Of a DNA stretch of 64,000 bases, positions 37,986 to 51,239 are shown piece after piece. This stretch comes from Terebella lapidaria (taxonomy: Eukaryota; Annelida; Polychaeta; Terebellida; Terebellidae), in the NCBI GenBank assembly GCA_949152475.1, contig OX424555.1:10992868-11056867 (forward strand). Direction: 5' to 3'. Each line of letters begins with the position of its first letter. The stretch's first letter is position 1. The notes under the pieces were generated by a model. It worked only from the letters and a program-made list of their open reading frames with translations. It was not told where the DNA came from and searched no databases. The position numbers and the translations under genes are program-made.

Positions 37986-40690
37986 TAAATCACCGTCTAC
38001 TAATTGGATTATTTGTCAAACTGATTGTGAAGGACATCAGAGAACAGACATATTTTGAGATTTTTGGCCTTAATATTTCGCAGTCGTCAGTGTTTCTTAT
38101 CGCCTATGACACTTGAACACCCCCTGATTATTAATTGATGCGTTTGAGTTATGTAGTAGATATCCAAAGGAACTCTTTGAAGTTTTGAGAAACATCTCCA
38201 ATTCCCAGAAATCACACGAATCAGCAAATCTAATATTGATGGCATTTGGTTTTATATGTCCTACAAGATATCCGCTTTTATTTTGTGCTAATCGAAAATC
38301 ACCTAGACACATTTTTCACATTTATTGTTCGCGATTATGTCATGATTTTGCACCACATATAGACAGTGCGATAGTTGATATATATGTGAGGTGCTTCGTC
38401 TCCTTTCTTGGGAAGGAAAACAATTGCCATCGCGACAATAAAACGTGAGCTTCTAAGCCTTTATCACATGCTTTGTGGAGTGTACCAAAATCCTATCCAC
38501 AGACTGAACCGTCGACAAGAGGATTCATCTGGTTTCATATTAGTTCATATCATACCAGTTTGTTCCTTCATGGACATGCACCAAACACTATGGAATCAGA
38601 TCCAGCGCATTGGTGATTGATGTCGTCTCCTGGAATGTATGTGATAATTGTGTTGTTGTATCGACTCAGAGGGCAGGAAAACGAGGTTACATCTATTAAG
38701 TGATAATATATTATGTACACTTTGTCGTTCACCGCCATTGTAAGCTATCAGACTTGCTTCTTGGAAGTCAGGTTCCTCTGCCCTCTGTGAAATATAAATT
38801 TTTCGGTGTCACGTTCATATTAAATATTTATTTCATAACTTATATTTTTTTCTACAAATCATTCATACTATTGGGATATTACCACTACTCCCAGCTGGTA
38901 ATTTTCAAGTAGGAATGCCGTATATCTCCTAAGTATGAAAGTAAGGAATTTAGTCCCCAAAAATGTTCCATGTATTCTCTGGAAATCATGACGCATGCTT
39001 TGAGTGCGACACAAAGTGATCACATTCTATGGATTTTATGTCCAAAATATAAATTATTGGGTTCGATATCGATATATATTTTTCTATTCATAGCCGTACG
39101 TTGATATGGGTGGTGTCCCAGAAAAAATCAATTACACCATCAAACAGGAATCTGTCTCGCTGTAGTTAATCCGCTACTTTGCCCAGTCACTAATCCCAAA
39201 ATACGGGAGAGAGGTCGGGACCCAGGCTAGCATAACAATACGGGGATTTGTTCCATGCCATGTGGGAATTTTCTCCCTCGGTGCACGCCCGGCAATCATG
39301 ATACATGTGATGGTTTGTTTTGTCAGGTCACGTCATATTTCATCGTGTCAACTCCTGTTGCTGGGAAGATGTCATTCATCAGATGACTTCAACGAATGAC
39401 ACCAAACGTACATCATTAGCACAACCATTCAAATTTTACGATTTTCATTAACACAACCACTCAAATTTTACGATTTTCAATTTGTAACAAGTAGAAATCT
39501 GGAACGAGTATTCACATAGTGGTAACGTTATACTTTCAGTTGGACCGACCACTTGTCATTTCTTTATGCAAAAGAGGCAATTTTACTCTGACTTTCCCCG
39601 TTTTCAGGATTAAACAGCGAATTATACTTTTTGAAGTTTTATTTCAAAGAATTTGCACCTGTTCATATTACATGTAACGAATGCAAGAAATTGATATTAT
39701 ATGTATTCCATTTTGACACACCCTGTAGGCATCACATGGAGGAACATGATTCTTTTGTCTTAAAACTGTTCTGATGTTATCTTGACATGATGACCCATGA
39801 TATTTGACTTGCAAATGGAATAGGCAATGTTCCCTTCTGACAAAGAAGACGGTGTTAGCACAGACGTCGAGAGGAATACATTTGCATGTCTTAATAAGGT
39901 AATACATCGATATCTGTGTGGGTATTAATTATTCTTCTAAAGTTTTGATTTGGTCGAATCTCCGGAGATATATAACATCATGTATTATGTCTCACACAAT
40001 TAGACTAGCCATCTATGTTCATCGACAGATACATACAAATTTGCATTTAGAACATTTAGAGGCCAGTGGGAAATGCAAAATGAGCAAGTTTTGAAACAGA
40101 AAATAAACAAACATATCCATAACCACACATATCATCTGGGACAAAGCCTGCGTGATATAAATGTAATACTTGCTTTCTTAGAAGTTTGATCCACATATTG
40201 AAATAGAGTAATTGGTATGGCCGTGTGTCTGAGAATAACGTCTAAAGTGGACTGTGTATATATTCAGTTCCACAGAAAGCCAACATATTAAGAAACATTC
40301 AGACATATAAATGCATCGGCACTCTTGAAATGTCGCCATAACTGCTGCAACTACAGCTTGGGCGGTGCTGTTTATTAGACGAGTTTATTGGCCTCGCTAT
40401 CGAAGTGACATTTTCGGGTGTAGTAGAGTTTGGCTGTTGATCATGCGAAAAACTATCAGGAAGAACATAAAATATGTCGTTCATCAACTCCTATTCTGGT
40501 GTATTGAGAAGCAACATGAAGTGACTTTCCTAGGATTCTCTACACACCACTGTCAAAAATAGGAAAGCACAGAATCGAAAGTTGTTTATAGAGTCAGTAA
40601 ATTCGTGCAAAGAACAGAAAGGGGCTCTTTTGCATTCGTTTATGTGTAAACGCGATTATGGTACCTGACAACAGGATCGCTTTCAGCAAT
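37986..40690 (+). repeat. Array B, partial forward unit 3
   Basis: It begins within the unit (CTAATTGGATTATTTGTCAA, matching 27636 and 34155) and includes the landmarks at 39701 (CATTTTGACACACCCTGTAG) and 40430 (TTGGCTGTTGATCATGCGAA). It lacks the first part of the unit with the candidate exon and breaks off before the GATGAAGTGTCA landmark. Confidence 0.7.
39415..39478. repeat. 32-bp tandem duplication
   Basis: Two adjacent 32-bp copies (39415-39446 and 39447-39478), starting ATTAGCACAACC and ATTAACACAACC and sharing CAAATTTTACGATTTTC, differ at two positions. Confidence 0.9.
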
Positions 40691-40969
40691 GAACTAAAGT
40701 GGTTCAGCTACATAATTTATGACGTCTATGAAATTCCTATCTATGTCTATGAAAAGTTGGAAATGAGTTGGGATGCATCATGAATGCTCCAATGGTTTTG
40801 CACAATCTCTCGAAAATAGTATAAGTTCTCAAACAAACAAATCCAGAAAGTTTACATTTGACTATGGAAGAGGGAGTAAGTTGACCATCCAAAAGTCTGT
40901 AAGATTAAAATGACGATAAACAATAAAGTGCACAGCAATTATCACATATATGGGAAGAGAAGAGGCCAA

Positions 40970-43900
40970 TCAAGAATGCGCATTTTACTAACTGAAATGA
41001 AACGAGTGTGTGGGACTGGGATTTTCATGGTATACCTCACAAACATGGTGGCAAAGGCTTAGATGCACAGGGTTCATTGTCTTTATGACAGATCCAACTA
41101 TATCCCATCCCAAGGAAGGGCACGAAGCATCTCACACAAAGAACAACTATTGCACCACGTCTCCTTGAAAGAGACACACGGCGTAGTGCAGAACACGACA
41201 ATGCCATAAACACTTATGACGAACTGATACCATGTTCTCTTTTAAAAAAGACTGTGCTTCGGCAAACTGAAAAGTTATATGTCGATAGTTAAAACCAGGA
41301 CATTATCGAGGACAATACGGTATTCGGAAAAATGTGGGCTGGGGGATTTTCGATTAGCGTGAAATAAAAGCTGAGATATGGAATATATATCTAAATACCA
41401 AATCACAGCAATATTGGAGTTGTTGTTTCGTGGTATTTCTGGAAATTCTCGATTCTTTTCGACATTTCTCAGAATGTATAGATATCCACTACATAATTCA
41501 AACGCATCAATTATTAGTCAGGGGATGTCTTACTGTCATAAACGACGAGAAACACTAACGCCTTTGAAGTATCAAGGCCAAAGACACTGAAAGATGTCTG
41601 TTCTCTAATGGCCCTCGACATTCAGCTTGACAGATAATCCAATTAGCAGACAGCAATATGCGAATATCCACATACGGGGCAAGCGTAAAAGGAATTATGA
41701 TAAATCTCTTTTCAGTCGTTCATCTTCATTAGTATTTGGCTGAATTAATTATCTGATATGACATATTCCTTGTAATTGGCTCTCGGAGGAGAGTAATGTG
41801 TGATGTATTGCCAATATTCTGTTAAATACAACAGCAATAATACACCTACTTGATCACGTTGTGCCTGTTCAGGGCATCATTCAAGCATCTTTACCTAACA
41901 CAATGTCAAGATCCTAACACAATTTAATGTGACTTGGGATTTTTTTTCATCATGTATAAGATTCTCCTTATGTACGTTTGTGATATGTATAAGTTTTGTT
42001 ACCTTTGAATCGACTATCTGTGAAAATTTGTCATTAACAAAAAATATCTTTCAAGATGTAACTTGATTTCGTATTATAGTCCATACAGAAAATGTGTTTC
42101 TATCAACATTTACGAAGATGTTTTAACATATTGATTTTAACATCAGTGTAACAATTTATATGTATTCAGTATTCTATGCAATTCACACGATTGCCGGTTA
42201 GCTACAGCACCCTTGGTGCTATGTTTGTCATATGATACCTTTATGATAACTTGTTAGTGAACTACCTTTCGTTTTTGTCAAATGATACCTTTATTCTTTA
42301 AGTTAAACTAATCATGTAAATGTGAAGGCAAATCGTTTCGAGTGACAATCATGACCACGTACCTTGTGCTTAAATTGTCGTTTTCTTTTCGTTACAGAGC
42401 TTAGGCCTTTGAGTAGTCTCAGTAAAAGTTTAGTGTGACAAAAATTGTATCACTGCGATGTAAGGGTGATGGAGGGTGATTTCGGACACACTGGCACCGC
42501 GAGCATTAGATTGAATTGCTTTGCTTTCTCTCAGTTTTTGGCCCAAGCAGTACATAATTTTTGACCCAACCAATAAATAGCCATTAACCAATACTACCAC
42601 TAAGTACATACCACCAGGGTTATACCCAAATAGATCATTACAGACATTCTGAACCACGCATTTCATATATCCTGAATATTTTCCAGCCTAATTTTATTCC
42701 ATACTGCCAACTGATAATGCTAAGAGTGTTGATCATTTTGGTATTGATCATTTTGATTGCTTCGTTTGGAAACTTCGGTTTCAAATTAATCAGTGTACTA
42801 CTTTAACAATACTATCGACTCCATATTGAAACCAAGTGATGGCCATATTCTTGCTCCCTGATGGACATAGCACTAGATATTTCACTGTTTCAATTACCCC
42901 CTACACAAACGTTACAGCCAGTTAATCCATCAATGTAACAGGTTTGTCTGGTGGACAATTCATCATTCGGGTGACACGTCATCAGCAGACTATTCTGAAT
43001 ATCCAAAAATTGTCAAATATAATACAACATTATATAGTCTAATCACAAAGTTCGAGGTTCCAAAAGTGTTGGCGTTGTATTGGTTTTCAATTCATAGACA
43101 TATTCAACATAATGTAGGCTACACTGCGATATGGTTTCACAAAAACTGATAACTACTTTCAAGAAATTTATGAATGTATTTTTGTGGTATCTGCGATATA
43201 ATCATATCTAAACATTAAAAAATGTTTGAATAAGCATTTTGAATGAATAATTGATTTCTATCGCACTCTTTGCACGACTAGCAATAAGGTATTAACAGCA
43301 ATAATCCATGTGTCTGATACGAATGCAGCGAAACAAACATGTTACGTGACAACGGCTTTTGTTAACAAATCAGGTGATCTCAACGGATGCGACAGAAAAT
43401 AATCTTTGAAAATCCGTTATACATCGCGATTGTCAAAGGAACGGGACCTGTCAACCAAGTCTCACACAATCCAGATGTGAGACGACCCAGCACATGGAGG
43501 AAGAAGGAATTCAGTTTGACCGCCGCAAAATCCAGATTTATTGCTGTAAGGAAGTTGTTAGCTTCCAGCATAATTGGCTGTTTCCATCTCCTGTTTCATT
43601 TTAAATTCACCCTGGATGGGTACCACCTTTTGATCATGTGACAAACTGCATCAGACAATCTGTCATTTGTTATTATTCTTCTTCTTTCTATATATAGAAA
43701 TATCACGAAGCATTACTCTACTGGTCTGTGACAATGAAATCAGACAACCAGACGAATTCATTTACCAATGCCGGACTTAAAAATCAATTACTTTGAATTC
43801 AGCGGGAATATTAGTAGTCGAACTATGCGTGATATATTTGTTGGTCTCAAAGTGCAATCCACATGAATGGTTAAGCCCATTTAGTGTGAGATCAGTCACT

Positions 43901-45460
43901 CAGGAACAGTAGGCATCTCCCGCCCCCACATGCCACACTGCTGTCAAGACAAGATTTAGCTGGCATATTGTCTGAGAGTACAATGTAAGCGATATATCTA
44001 ATGAGAGTATCCAAGTACTGCTCAACTTTTTTTTCAATATTGGTTGTGTAAACAACCAAATGTATGAATGTCCGTGTTCCACAGGCGTACTAATACTGTG
44101 TCAGTTTGAATATAATCTAGTATGAGTGTGCTGCCACTGGTATTATCATAATACATAAATCAAAGCTATAAGGTGACACAGTTTCTTCTAAATTAGAACC
44201 AAATGTTCAAGGAAACGGCCACGAAACAGATAGGCTGTTCAAAGGAACTGTCTGGTTTCTACTTTATAATTCTAATAAAAAAAAAAGAGAACTGTGAAGT
44301 TTGCAGGTAATCTGTAGTTACGCTGTTCTTCTCAGGTCTGGAAGGAGAAACTTGTAGCGAATTGACCGATAACCTCAAGGAAATAGCTGAATTTTATGTA
44401 GAATATGCTCCAACACAATTGAATAGATGTCCGAGAAAATACACAAATTACCCAGAGACATCAGCTGACAAGAGAGTAGATGCTGCTGTGGCATACTCTC
44501 GGGTTTCTTGAGGTCACGGTTGTGATAATTCGTCCACAATGCTGAACACTCTAGTTCATTGCCAGAAGCGGTTGATAAACGACATCTTTCATTGTCTTCC
44601 TGATGTTTTTCTGCATGATCAACAGCCAAACACTGTGGCACTGTATCACACCCGAAGGTGTCACTTCGATAGCGAGGCCAATAAACTTACCCAATAAACA
44701 GCATTGCCGAAGCTGCAGTTGGAGAAGTTATAGCAATATTTCGAGAGCGGCCATGCATTTATATGCCTTGATGTATCTTAATGAGTTGGCTCTCTCTGGA
44801 ACTGAATATTTACACGGTCCATTGTAGACTTTTATCCTGGTCACATGGTCATATTGATTATTCTATTTCAAAAAGTTGATCGAACTTTTATGGAAACAAC
44901 TATACCTTAAACACTTTCTTGAAAACAACTATACTTTATACAGTATTTGTCACTGACGACAATGTATGTATGGATAAGTTTGTTTGTGTTTTGTTCCAAA
45001 TTGTTCTAAAGGTTAATCATTTTAGATTTTATATTGGGTGGCTTCCAGTGTTTCAATTCCTGTTTCTTTCATTAAACATAGTCAGTCTGTGTGACATAAT
45101 ACATATCTCATATATCTCAGGATATTCGACCAATTCAAAACTTGGTAAAGTAACTAGAAGAGTAACTAATACCCATATAAATATCGAAGTATTACCTCTT
45201 TACGCCCAAAGGCATGCAAATATATTCCTTTCGGCCTTTGCGCTAACACCGTCTTCCTTGTCAGACGAAAACATTGCCTATTCCATTTGCAAGTCAAATA
45301 TCATGGATCATCATGCCAAGATAACATCAGAACAGGTTGAAGACAAAAGATTGATGGTCATCCCAAGGACAGATGAGGATATGAGACCTCGAAACAATCG
45401 CTCATGTGATGCCTACAGGGTGTGTCAAAATGGGATACACATAGTATTATTTTCTTGCAT
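40970..45460 (-). repeat. Array B, inverted block
   Basis: Landmarks of the forward unit appear here reverse-complemented and in reversed order: CACCACGTCTCCTTGAAAGA (41154; forward 28155), CTTGACAGATAATCCAATTA (41626), GTAACAGGTTTGTCTGGTGG (42936; forward 31652), GACGACCC (43482), GATCAACAGCCAAACAC (44618) and CTACAGGGTGTGTCAAAATG (45414; forward 29007). It faces the forward partial unit head-to-head at about 40.7-40.97 kb and corresponds to the order seen at about 35.6-38.5 kb continuing into the next unit. Confidence 0.8.
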
Positions 45461-45545
45461 TGGCTGTGTTTATTGCGTGAACCATAGTGGACAGTATCAT
45501 ATTAGAAGTATTGTAGCTTTGGCGTCAAAAACCCTACAGTTATGA
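44919..45545 (+). other. Longest open frame in the window (208 codons), within the inverted block
   Basis: The frame has a hydrophobic stretch (WLPVFQFLFLSLNIVSLCDI), then SLSDENIAYSICKSNIMDHH, AKITSEQVEDKRLMVIPRTD and later CDAYRVCQNGIHIVLFSCIG. The same frame is seen on the - strand of unit 2 (35750-36001: SDGNITYSICKSNIMVRH, VKITSEQF, stop) and near 48500 (VYSICKSNIMDHHVKIPSEQ, F, stop). However, a second frame over the same DNA is equally open in other copies (35715-35927 and 39668-39907, minus strand: LQVKYHGSSCQDNIR). That argues against strong coding constraint. No domain is recognised. Confidence 0.25.
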
Positions 45546-46964
45546 CAGAAGCATCTACTCTCTGTTCAACTGTCTCTGTTCATCGATCCATTCCTGTTGG
45601 AACATACTCTTGATAAAATTCATCTAGTTTCTTGTGGTTGTAGGTCAATTGGCTACAAGTTTCTCATTCCGGACCTCGGAAAACATAGCAGTGTAATTAC
45701 AGATTACATGTAAGCTTCACAGTTCTCTTGATGCTGATTTTTATCAAGAAGTTCTCAAACATTTGGTTCTGATTGAGAAGGACCTGTCTCAAATGATACC
45801 TTTTGATTTATATATTATGGAAATACCAGTGGCAGTACATCTATGTCAGATTATGTTCAACCTGACACAGGATCCTCGCTAGTGGAACTCAGGCATTCAT
45901 TCTTTTGGTTGTTTAGACAACCAACATTGACAAAATGGGTATGACATGTGTGGGTAGGAGACTGTTCTGGAATAACAGTTCATGTTTTCGCGAATTTTGA
46001 GCACTAATATTCCTTCTGAATTTATAGTTTCTGGCCATCTATTCCCCATTGATAAATGAATTGTCTGGTGGAATAATGTCATAATCAAATACTAATAGAC
46101 GTTTAGGATATATTTGATGCGAGAAAAACTGAGGAAGGAAAAAGAACAGAAGATTGATGGTCGTCCCAAGGACAGATGAGGGTGTGGAACTCGAAACAAT
46201 CACTCATGTGATGCCTACAGTGTGTGTCAAAATTAGGATACATATAATATTAATTTCTTGCATTGGCTGTCCTTGCATGTACATGGAGCATGAACGTGCA
46301 TACTCTTTGAATGAAAATGAACGAACTGTCACATGCAGATCTATCGCCGAGGGTGCACTGGGGCAGAATGTAAGTATCAATCTATTACCACCAATACAGC
46401 AAATTCCGATGATTCCAATAACAAACGTAAAATACAACATTTTGCAACAGAAACAAAGCCCGACCAAACAATCCATCAAAAGACACACTGGCGTCATCAG
46501 GGGCAGACAGTGTGCTAAATTAGTTGTTTACACTGCATACCCGACGGAATTAGGGTATTAGGAAAACTTCCCGCAGGAATGGAACAAATCCTGTATTGGT
46601 GTGCTATCCCGGGTTCCGACCTCTCTTCCGTATCTGGAAGTAGTTACTGGACAAAGTAGCGGATTAACCACAAAGTGACAAGTGTTTCTTTAGAACCCTC
46701 TTTGATCGTGCAATTGATTCCTCTCAAAAATATTAACGTACAAAAATTATGTGCTCATAGTACATGACTATGGATCACTAATAATAAACGATTATTACGA
46801 AGACAGTAGTAGTGTTAGTGTGAATTTTTTTTACCTGATCGGATTGTAAAGTATTATAATTTTTTCTATCATCATAATTATTTATTATTAGTAATATTTT
46901 GGAGGTTTTTTCATCCATAGTCATCCATCCATCGTCGTCCATACGTACAGTACAGTGACACAGT
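45500..46964 (+). repeat. Array B mosaic unit 1 (forward then inverted segments)
   Basis: Forward sequence (TGTTGGAACATA at 45596, GCTACAAGTTTCTCATTCC at 45652) is followed directly, near 46.11-46.15 kb, by the reverse complement of the CATTTTGACACACC landmark region, then by the reverse complement of the 39110-39240 region. The same forward-plus-inverted architecture is repeated twice more downstream. A copy of the 363-bp family is inserted at 46371. Confidence 0.7.
46371..46568. mobile_element. Inserted partial copy of the 363-bp repeat family
   Basis: The sequence from TAAGTATCAATCTATTACC to GACGGAATTAGG matches the left half of the array at 12826. The sister mosaic unit reads straight through at about 48790 (GTGCACTGGGACAGAAAACC), so this copy arrived by insertion. 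The flanks allow only an ambiguous short target duplication. The family is therefore mobile, although no ends of a known type are visible. Confidence 0.7.
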
Positions 46965-49194
46965 GTTTGGCTGTTGATCATGCGAAAAAGCATCAGGAAG
47001 AACATAAAAGGTGTCGTTCATCATCTCCTGTTATGTTGTATTGAGAAGCATAATGAATTACCTCTCCATGGCGCCGCTACCCACCACTGTCACAGAGAAA
47101 GAAACAGACAGCTGAAAATTGTTTATAGAGTCAGTGATTTCGTGCAAGGAACAGAAATGGTCTCTTTTGCATTCGTTTATGTGTAATCGCGATAATAATC
47201 ACGAAAAGCTATATCTGATGCCAGAATCACTTTGGCAATGAACTGCAGTGGATAATAGTACTATCCACTATCTACTATAATAGTGGATAGTAGTCGATGT
47301 ATCGTAGCCGTGGCGTCGAAAACTCGACAATTTGCGACAGCAGCATCTACTGTCTTATCAGCTGCTATCTCTAGGCATTTCATGTATATTCCTGGACATC
47401 AATCTAGTCGTGTTGGAACATACCCTGCATGAAATTCATCTAGATCCTTGTAGATGTAGTTCAATTGACTACACGTTTTTCACTCTATACATGGGAAGCA
47501 AAAAATAATATTGTAGTTACAGATTACAATCAAGCTTCACAATTTTCTTGATGCTGATATATGATCAAGAAATTTTCTAGAACATCTGAGAAGGAACCGG
47601 ATCGCCGGATAGCCTTTGATTCATGTACTGTGGGAATACCAGCAACAGAACACCCATGCCAGTTTATATTCAAAGTGACACAGTATCCACGGTAGTGGAA
47701 CACAGGTATTCATTCATTTGGCTGTTTAAACAAAAAAAATAACTCAGCAGTACTCGGACAGAGAATTTTGACCCGTCATTTGATATATCACTGTTTTACT
47801 GTCAGATGAAACTTGTCATCACAGTGGCTGTGACATGTGTGGGCTGGAATAGCAATATGGCTTGGATTTTGATACCTACAATATCACGCAAATTTTGAGC
47901 ACTGATATTCTTGGTGAATTTATAATTTCTGACCATCAATTCCGAGCAAAAAATAATGGCAGGTAGTCTATTGCAGTCGGTCACAAAATCAATAAGTGTT
48001 TCTCGTTTGTGGTTGATCTAAAACAAAACAGGAGATCAAATTAGCAATCAAATTATATCCATTGCGAACAACTTCATCACAGCAACACAGCAAATCTGTA
48101 ATCTGCGGCAGTAAATTTGAGCTCTTCCCTTATTAGGCTCATTTTGAAATGAGTGATAGTTTTTACGGTTGCAGAAATGTCACTGGGTGGTCTCATATCC
48201 GGACTGTGTGAGACTCAGATTGAAGATCCCGTTCTTTCGACAGTCGTAATGTATTATTCACTTTTAAGGATTACTTCTTTGCTGGAGCATTTGGCGTTTC
48301 AGGCTACCACAACCGGCGACCTCGGGTCTTTTAAATATAAGCCATTGCCATACTGCAAGTTTGCCAAGATCTCAGGAAACTCGACTAATCAAAACTTTAC
48401 AAGAGTAAATAACACCCACATAGATTGAGTGATTTCCTCATCTATGCCCAAAATATATTCCTGCCGATGTTTACGCTGACACTGTCTTACTTGTAAAATG
48501 GGAACATTGTCTATTCTATTTGCAAGTCAAATATCATGGATCATCATGTCAAGATACCATCAGAACAGTTTTAAGACAAAAGATTGATGGTCGTCCCAAG
48601 GACAGATGAGGGTATGGAACGCGAAACAATCGCTCATGTGATGCACAAAGGATCAAAATTGGGATACATATAATATTAGTTTCTTGCATTGGCGGTCTTT
48701 ACATGAAACATGAACGGGTGCATACTCTTTGAATTAAAACGAACAAACCGTCACATACAGAACTATATCGCTGGGTGCACTGGGACAGAAAACCCACAGG
48801 AATGGAACAAATCCCTGGATTGTGCTAGCCCGGGTCCCGACCTCTCCCGTATTTGAAAGTAGTTACTGGACAAAGTACAGGATTAACCACAACGTGACAA
48901 TTGTTCCTTTAGAATCCTGTTTGATCGTGTAATTGATTCTTCTTGAACACAGCCCATATCAACGCACAAAAAATATGTGCTATAGTAGACGACTATGGAT
49001 GAGAAACAATTCAATATATTACTTATAATAGAGGATTATTACGAAGCCAACAGTGTCAGTGTGGATTTTGTTTACCTGATCGGATTTCCAAATGTAAATG
49101 AATCTATTTTTTCTGTTGTCTTCATCATAATTATTATTAGTAATATTTTTATTGTTGTTTTTTCGTCTATTAATAGTCGTCAGTATAGTAGAGT
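46965..49194 (+). repeat. Array B mosaic unit 2
   Basis: It starts at TTTGGCTGTTGATCATGCGA (46965), continues through TGTTGGAACATA (47420), GTCACTGGG (48179) and then the inverted CATTTTGACACACC segment (about 48480-48700) and the inverted 39110-type segment (48785-48900). The period to the next unit is about 2.23 kb. Confidence 0.75.
46974..47186 (+). pseudogene. Array B relic frame, most intact copy (70 codons)
   Basis: It reads MIMRKSIRKNIKGVVHHLLL, CCIEKHNELPLHGAATHHCH, RERNRQLKIVYRVSDFVQGT, EMVSFAFVYV and a stop. Copies at 29880, 40430 and 49205, and the reverse complement near 44580-44640, keep the IMRK.IRK.IK.VV frame. RVSKFVQ..E..SFAFVYV ends with a stop at 40640 and continues three codons further at about 49420. 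Breaks occur in the middle of most copies. It is basic at the N-terminal side; no domain is recognised. The opposite strand (DIF.VLPD.FSHDQQPN) is also open in all copies, so the coding strand is not certain. Confidence 0.35.
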
Positions 49195-51239
49195 GACACA
49201 GTACATGTTGATCATACGAAAAAACGTCAGGAAGAACATGAAAGATGTCATTCATTATCTCCTGATCTGTTGAATTAGGAAGCAATATGAAGTAACTCTC
49301 CATGGCACTACACCCAACACTGTCACAGATAAAGAAGGAGATGATTGAAAATTGTTTATAGAATCAGTAAATTCGTGCAAGGCCCAGAAAGCGTCTCTTT
49401 TGCATTCGTTTATGTACAATCGCGATAATAATCACACGAAGACACGGTGATTGGCAATGAACTGTAGACGATAGTATCGTGGTCGAAGTATCGTAGCCGT
49501 GGTGTCAAAAACTCCGACAACATGCGACAGCAGCATCTATTGTCTTGTCAGCTGCTCTCTCAAGGCATTTCGTTGATATTCCTGGACATCAATCCAGTCG
49601 TGTTGGAACATACTCTCATCTAGTTCCATGTAGCTGTAGGTCAATTGACTACAAGTTTCCCATTCCAAACCTTGGAAGAAAAAATAGCAGTGTAATTACA
49701 GATTACATTCAAGCTTCTCGGATTTCTTGACGCTGATTTATGATTCCGAAGTAGAAATCAGACGGGTCCTTCCGCCTATCTATGTATCATGGCCGTTTTC
49801 TCGAACGTTCGGTTCTAATTGAGCAGGAACTGTGTCGCCTGATAGATTGTGATTTATATTTTGTGGGAATACCAGTGGCAGCACACCCATGCTGGATTAT
49901 GTTCAAAATGACGCAGTATTAGTACATGTGTAGTAGTGGAACACTGCCTACACAGGCAGTCATTCATTTGGTTGTTTAGAAAACCAATATTAATAATAAC
50001 AAAAAATCGGCAACAGGGGATGGAGAAATTGACCCGTCATATGATCTAATGCTTATATGGTACTTTTAGACAATATGCCAGGTAAATCCTGTCTTCATAG
50101 TGGGTGTGATACATGGGACAAGATAATGCTCACTCTTCCGGTGCAGCTGATCTCGCGCTGAATGGCCTTGACCACACATGTGACTTTGAAATTCAAAACC
50201 AGCAATATCATGCAAATTCTAACTATTCCTGTTGAATTTTTAAGTTCTGTCAATGGGTTCAGTCTTGGTAAATGAATTCGTCTGGCTATCTAATTCCATT
50301 ATCAAAGACATGTAGAGTAGTGATTCGTGATATATATGTGTAGATAGTGCAAGAGCTGAGAGAAAAAACGGTAAACAAATGACAGATCATCTGATTCAGT
50401 TTGTCATATGATCAATAGGTGGTTCTCGCCCACGTTGGAATTAAAATGAAACAGGAGATGCCAGCAGTCCTTAGAGCAATGACTCTGAATTCTACGGCAG
50501 TTAATCTGAGTTTCTTCTTCCTTCATATGCTCATTTCGAACAGAGTGAAGGTTGTTCATGTTGCAGAAATATCACTAGATCGTCTCATGCCGGGGCTCTT
50601 GGGTTGACAAGTCCAATTTCTTTGACGATCGTAATGTATTATTCACTTTCAAGGATTACTTGTGTGTTGAAACATTTGGCTCTCGCCCTACCGCACCCGT
50701 CTAGGTCCCTCGGGTCTTATGAACAAACATCATTGCCTTACCACACGTCCGCTTTGCTACGTTCATATAAGACACATACGTTATTGCTCATTATGGTTCA
50801 TTTATAGTGGTACAAATAGTTGCATAGATATAAATCATTCCTTCAGAATGAGGATTCGAAACAGTTTTCAATGTTTAACTGAAATTAGACGGTAGATCTG
50901 ACAAGAGGGCTTTCATTATTTAAAAATAAATATCAGTTTTGTGAAGCTACATTCACAGTGAAGTCTATATAATGTTGAATCTGTTATCTGTCGGTCGATC
51001 TATATGAAATAAAAAACAAAACATGAGCCAATACAAAGTCAAAGTTTTGGAATCTCAGCCTTTGAGATTAGACTATATTGCTGTATTCTAATTAACCCAT
51101 TTATGGTATTGAGAATAGTCTGCTGATGAAGTGTCGCCCAAATGATTGATTCTCCACCAGACGAACCTGTTACATTGATGGATTACCTTGCTGTAACGTT
51201 TGTGTGGGGGCAATTGAAACAGTGAAATATTTTCATTAT

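Noticed and set aside
46154-46561. 135-codon open frame on the + strand
   Set aside because: It runs across the junction between an inverted array segment and an inserted repeat copy, so it is a chance fusion rather than a gene.
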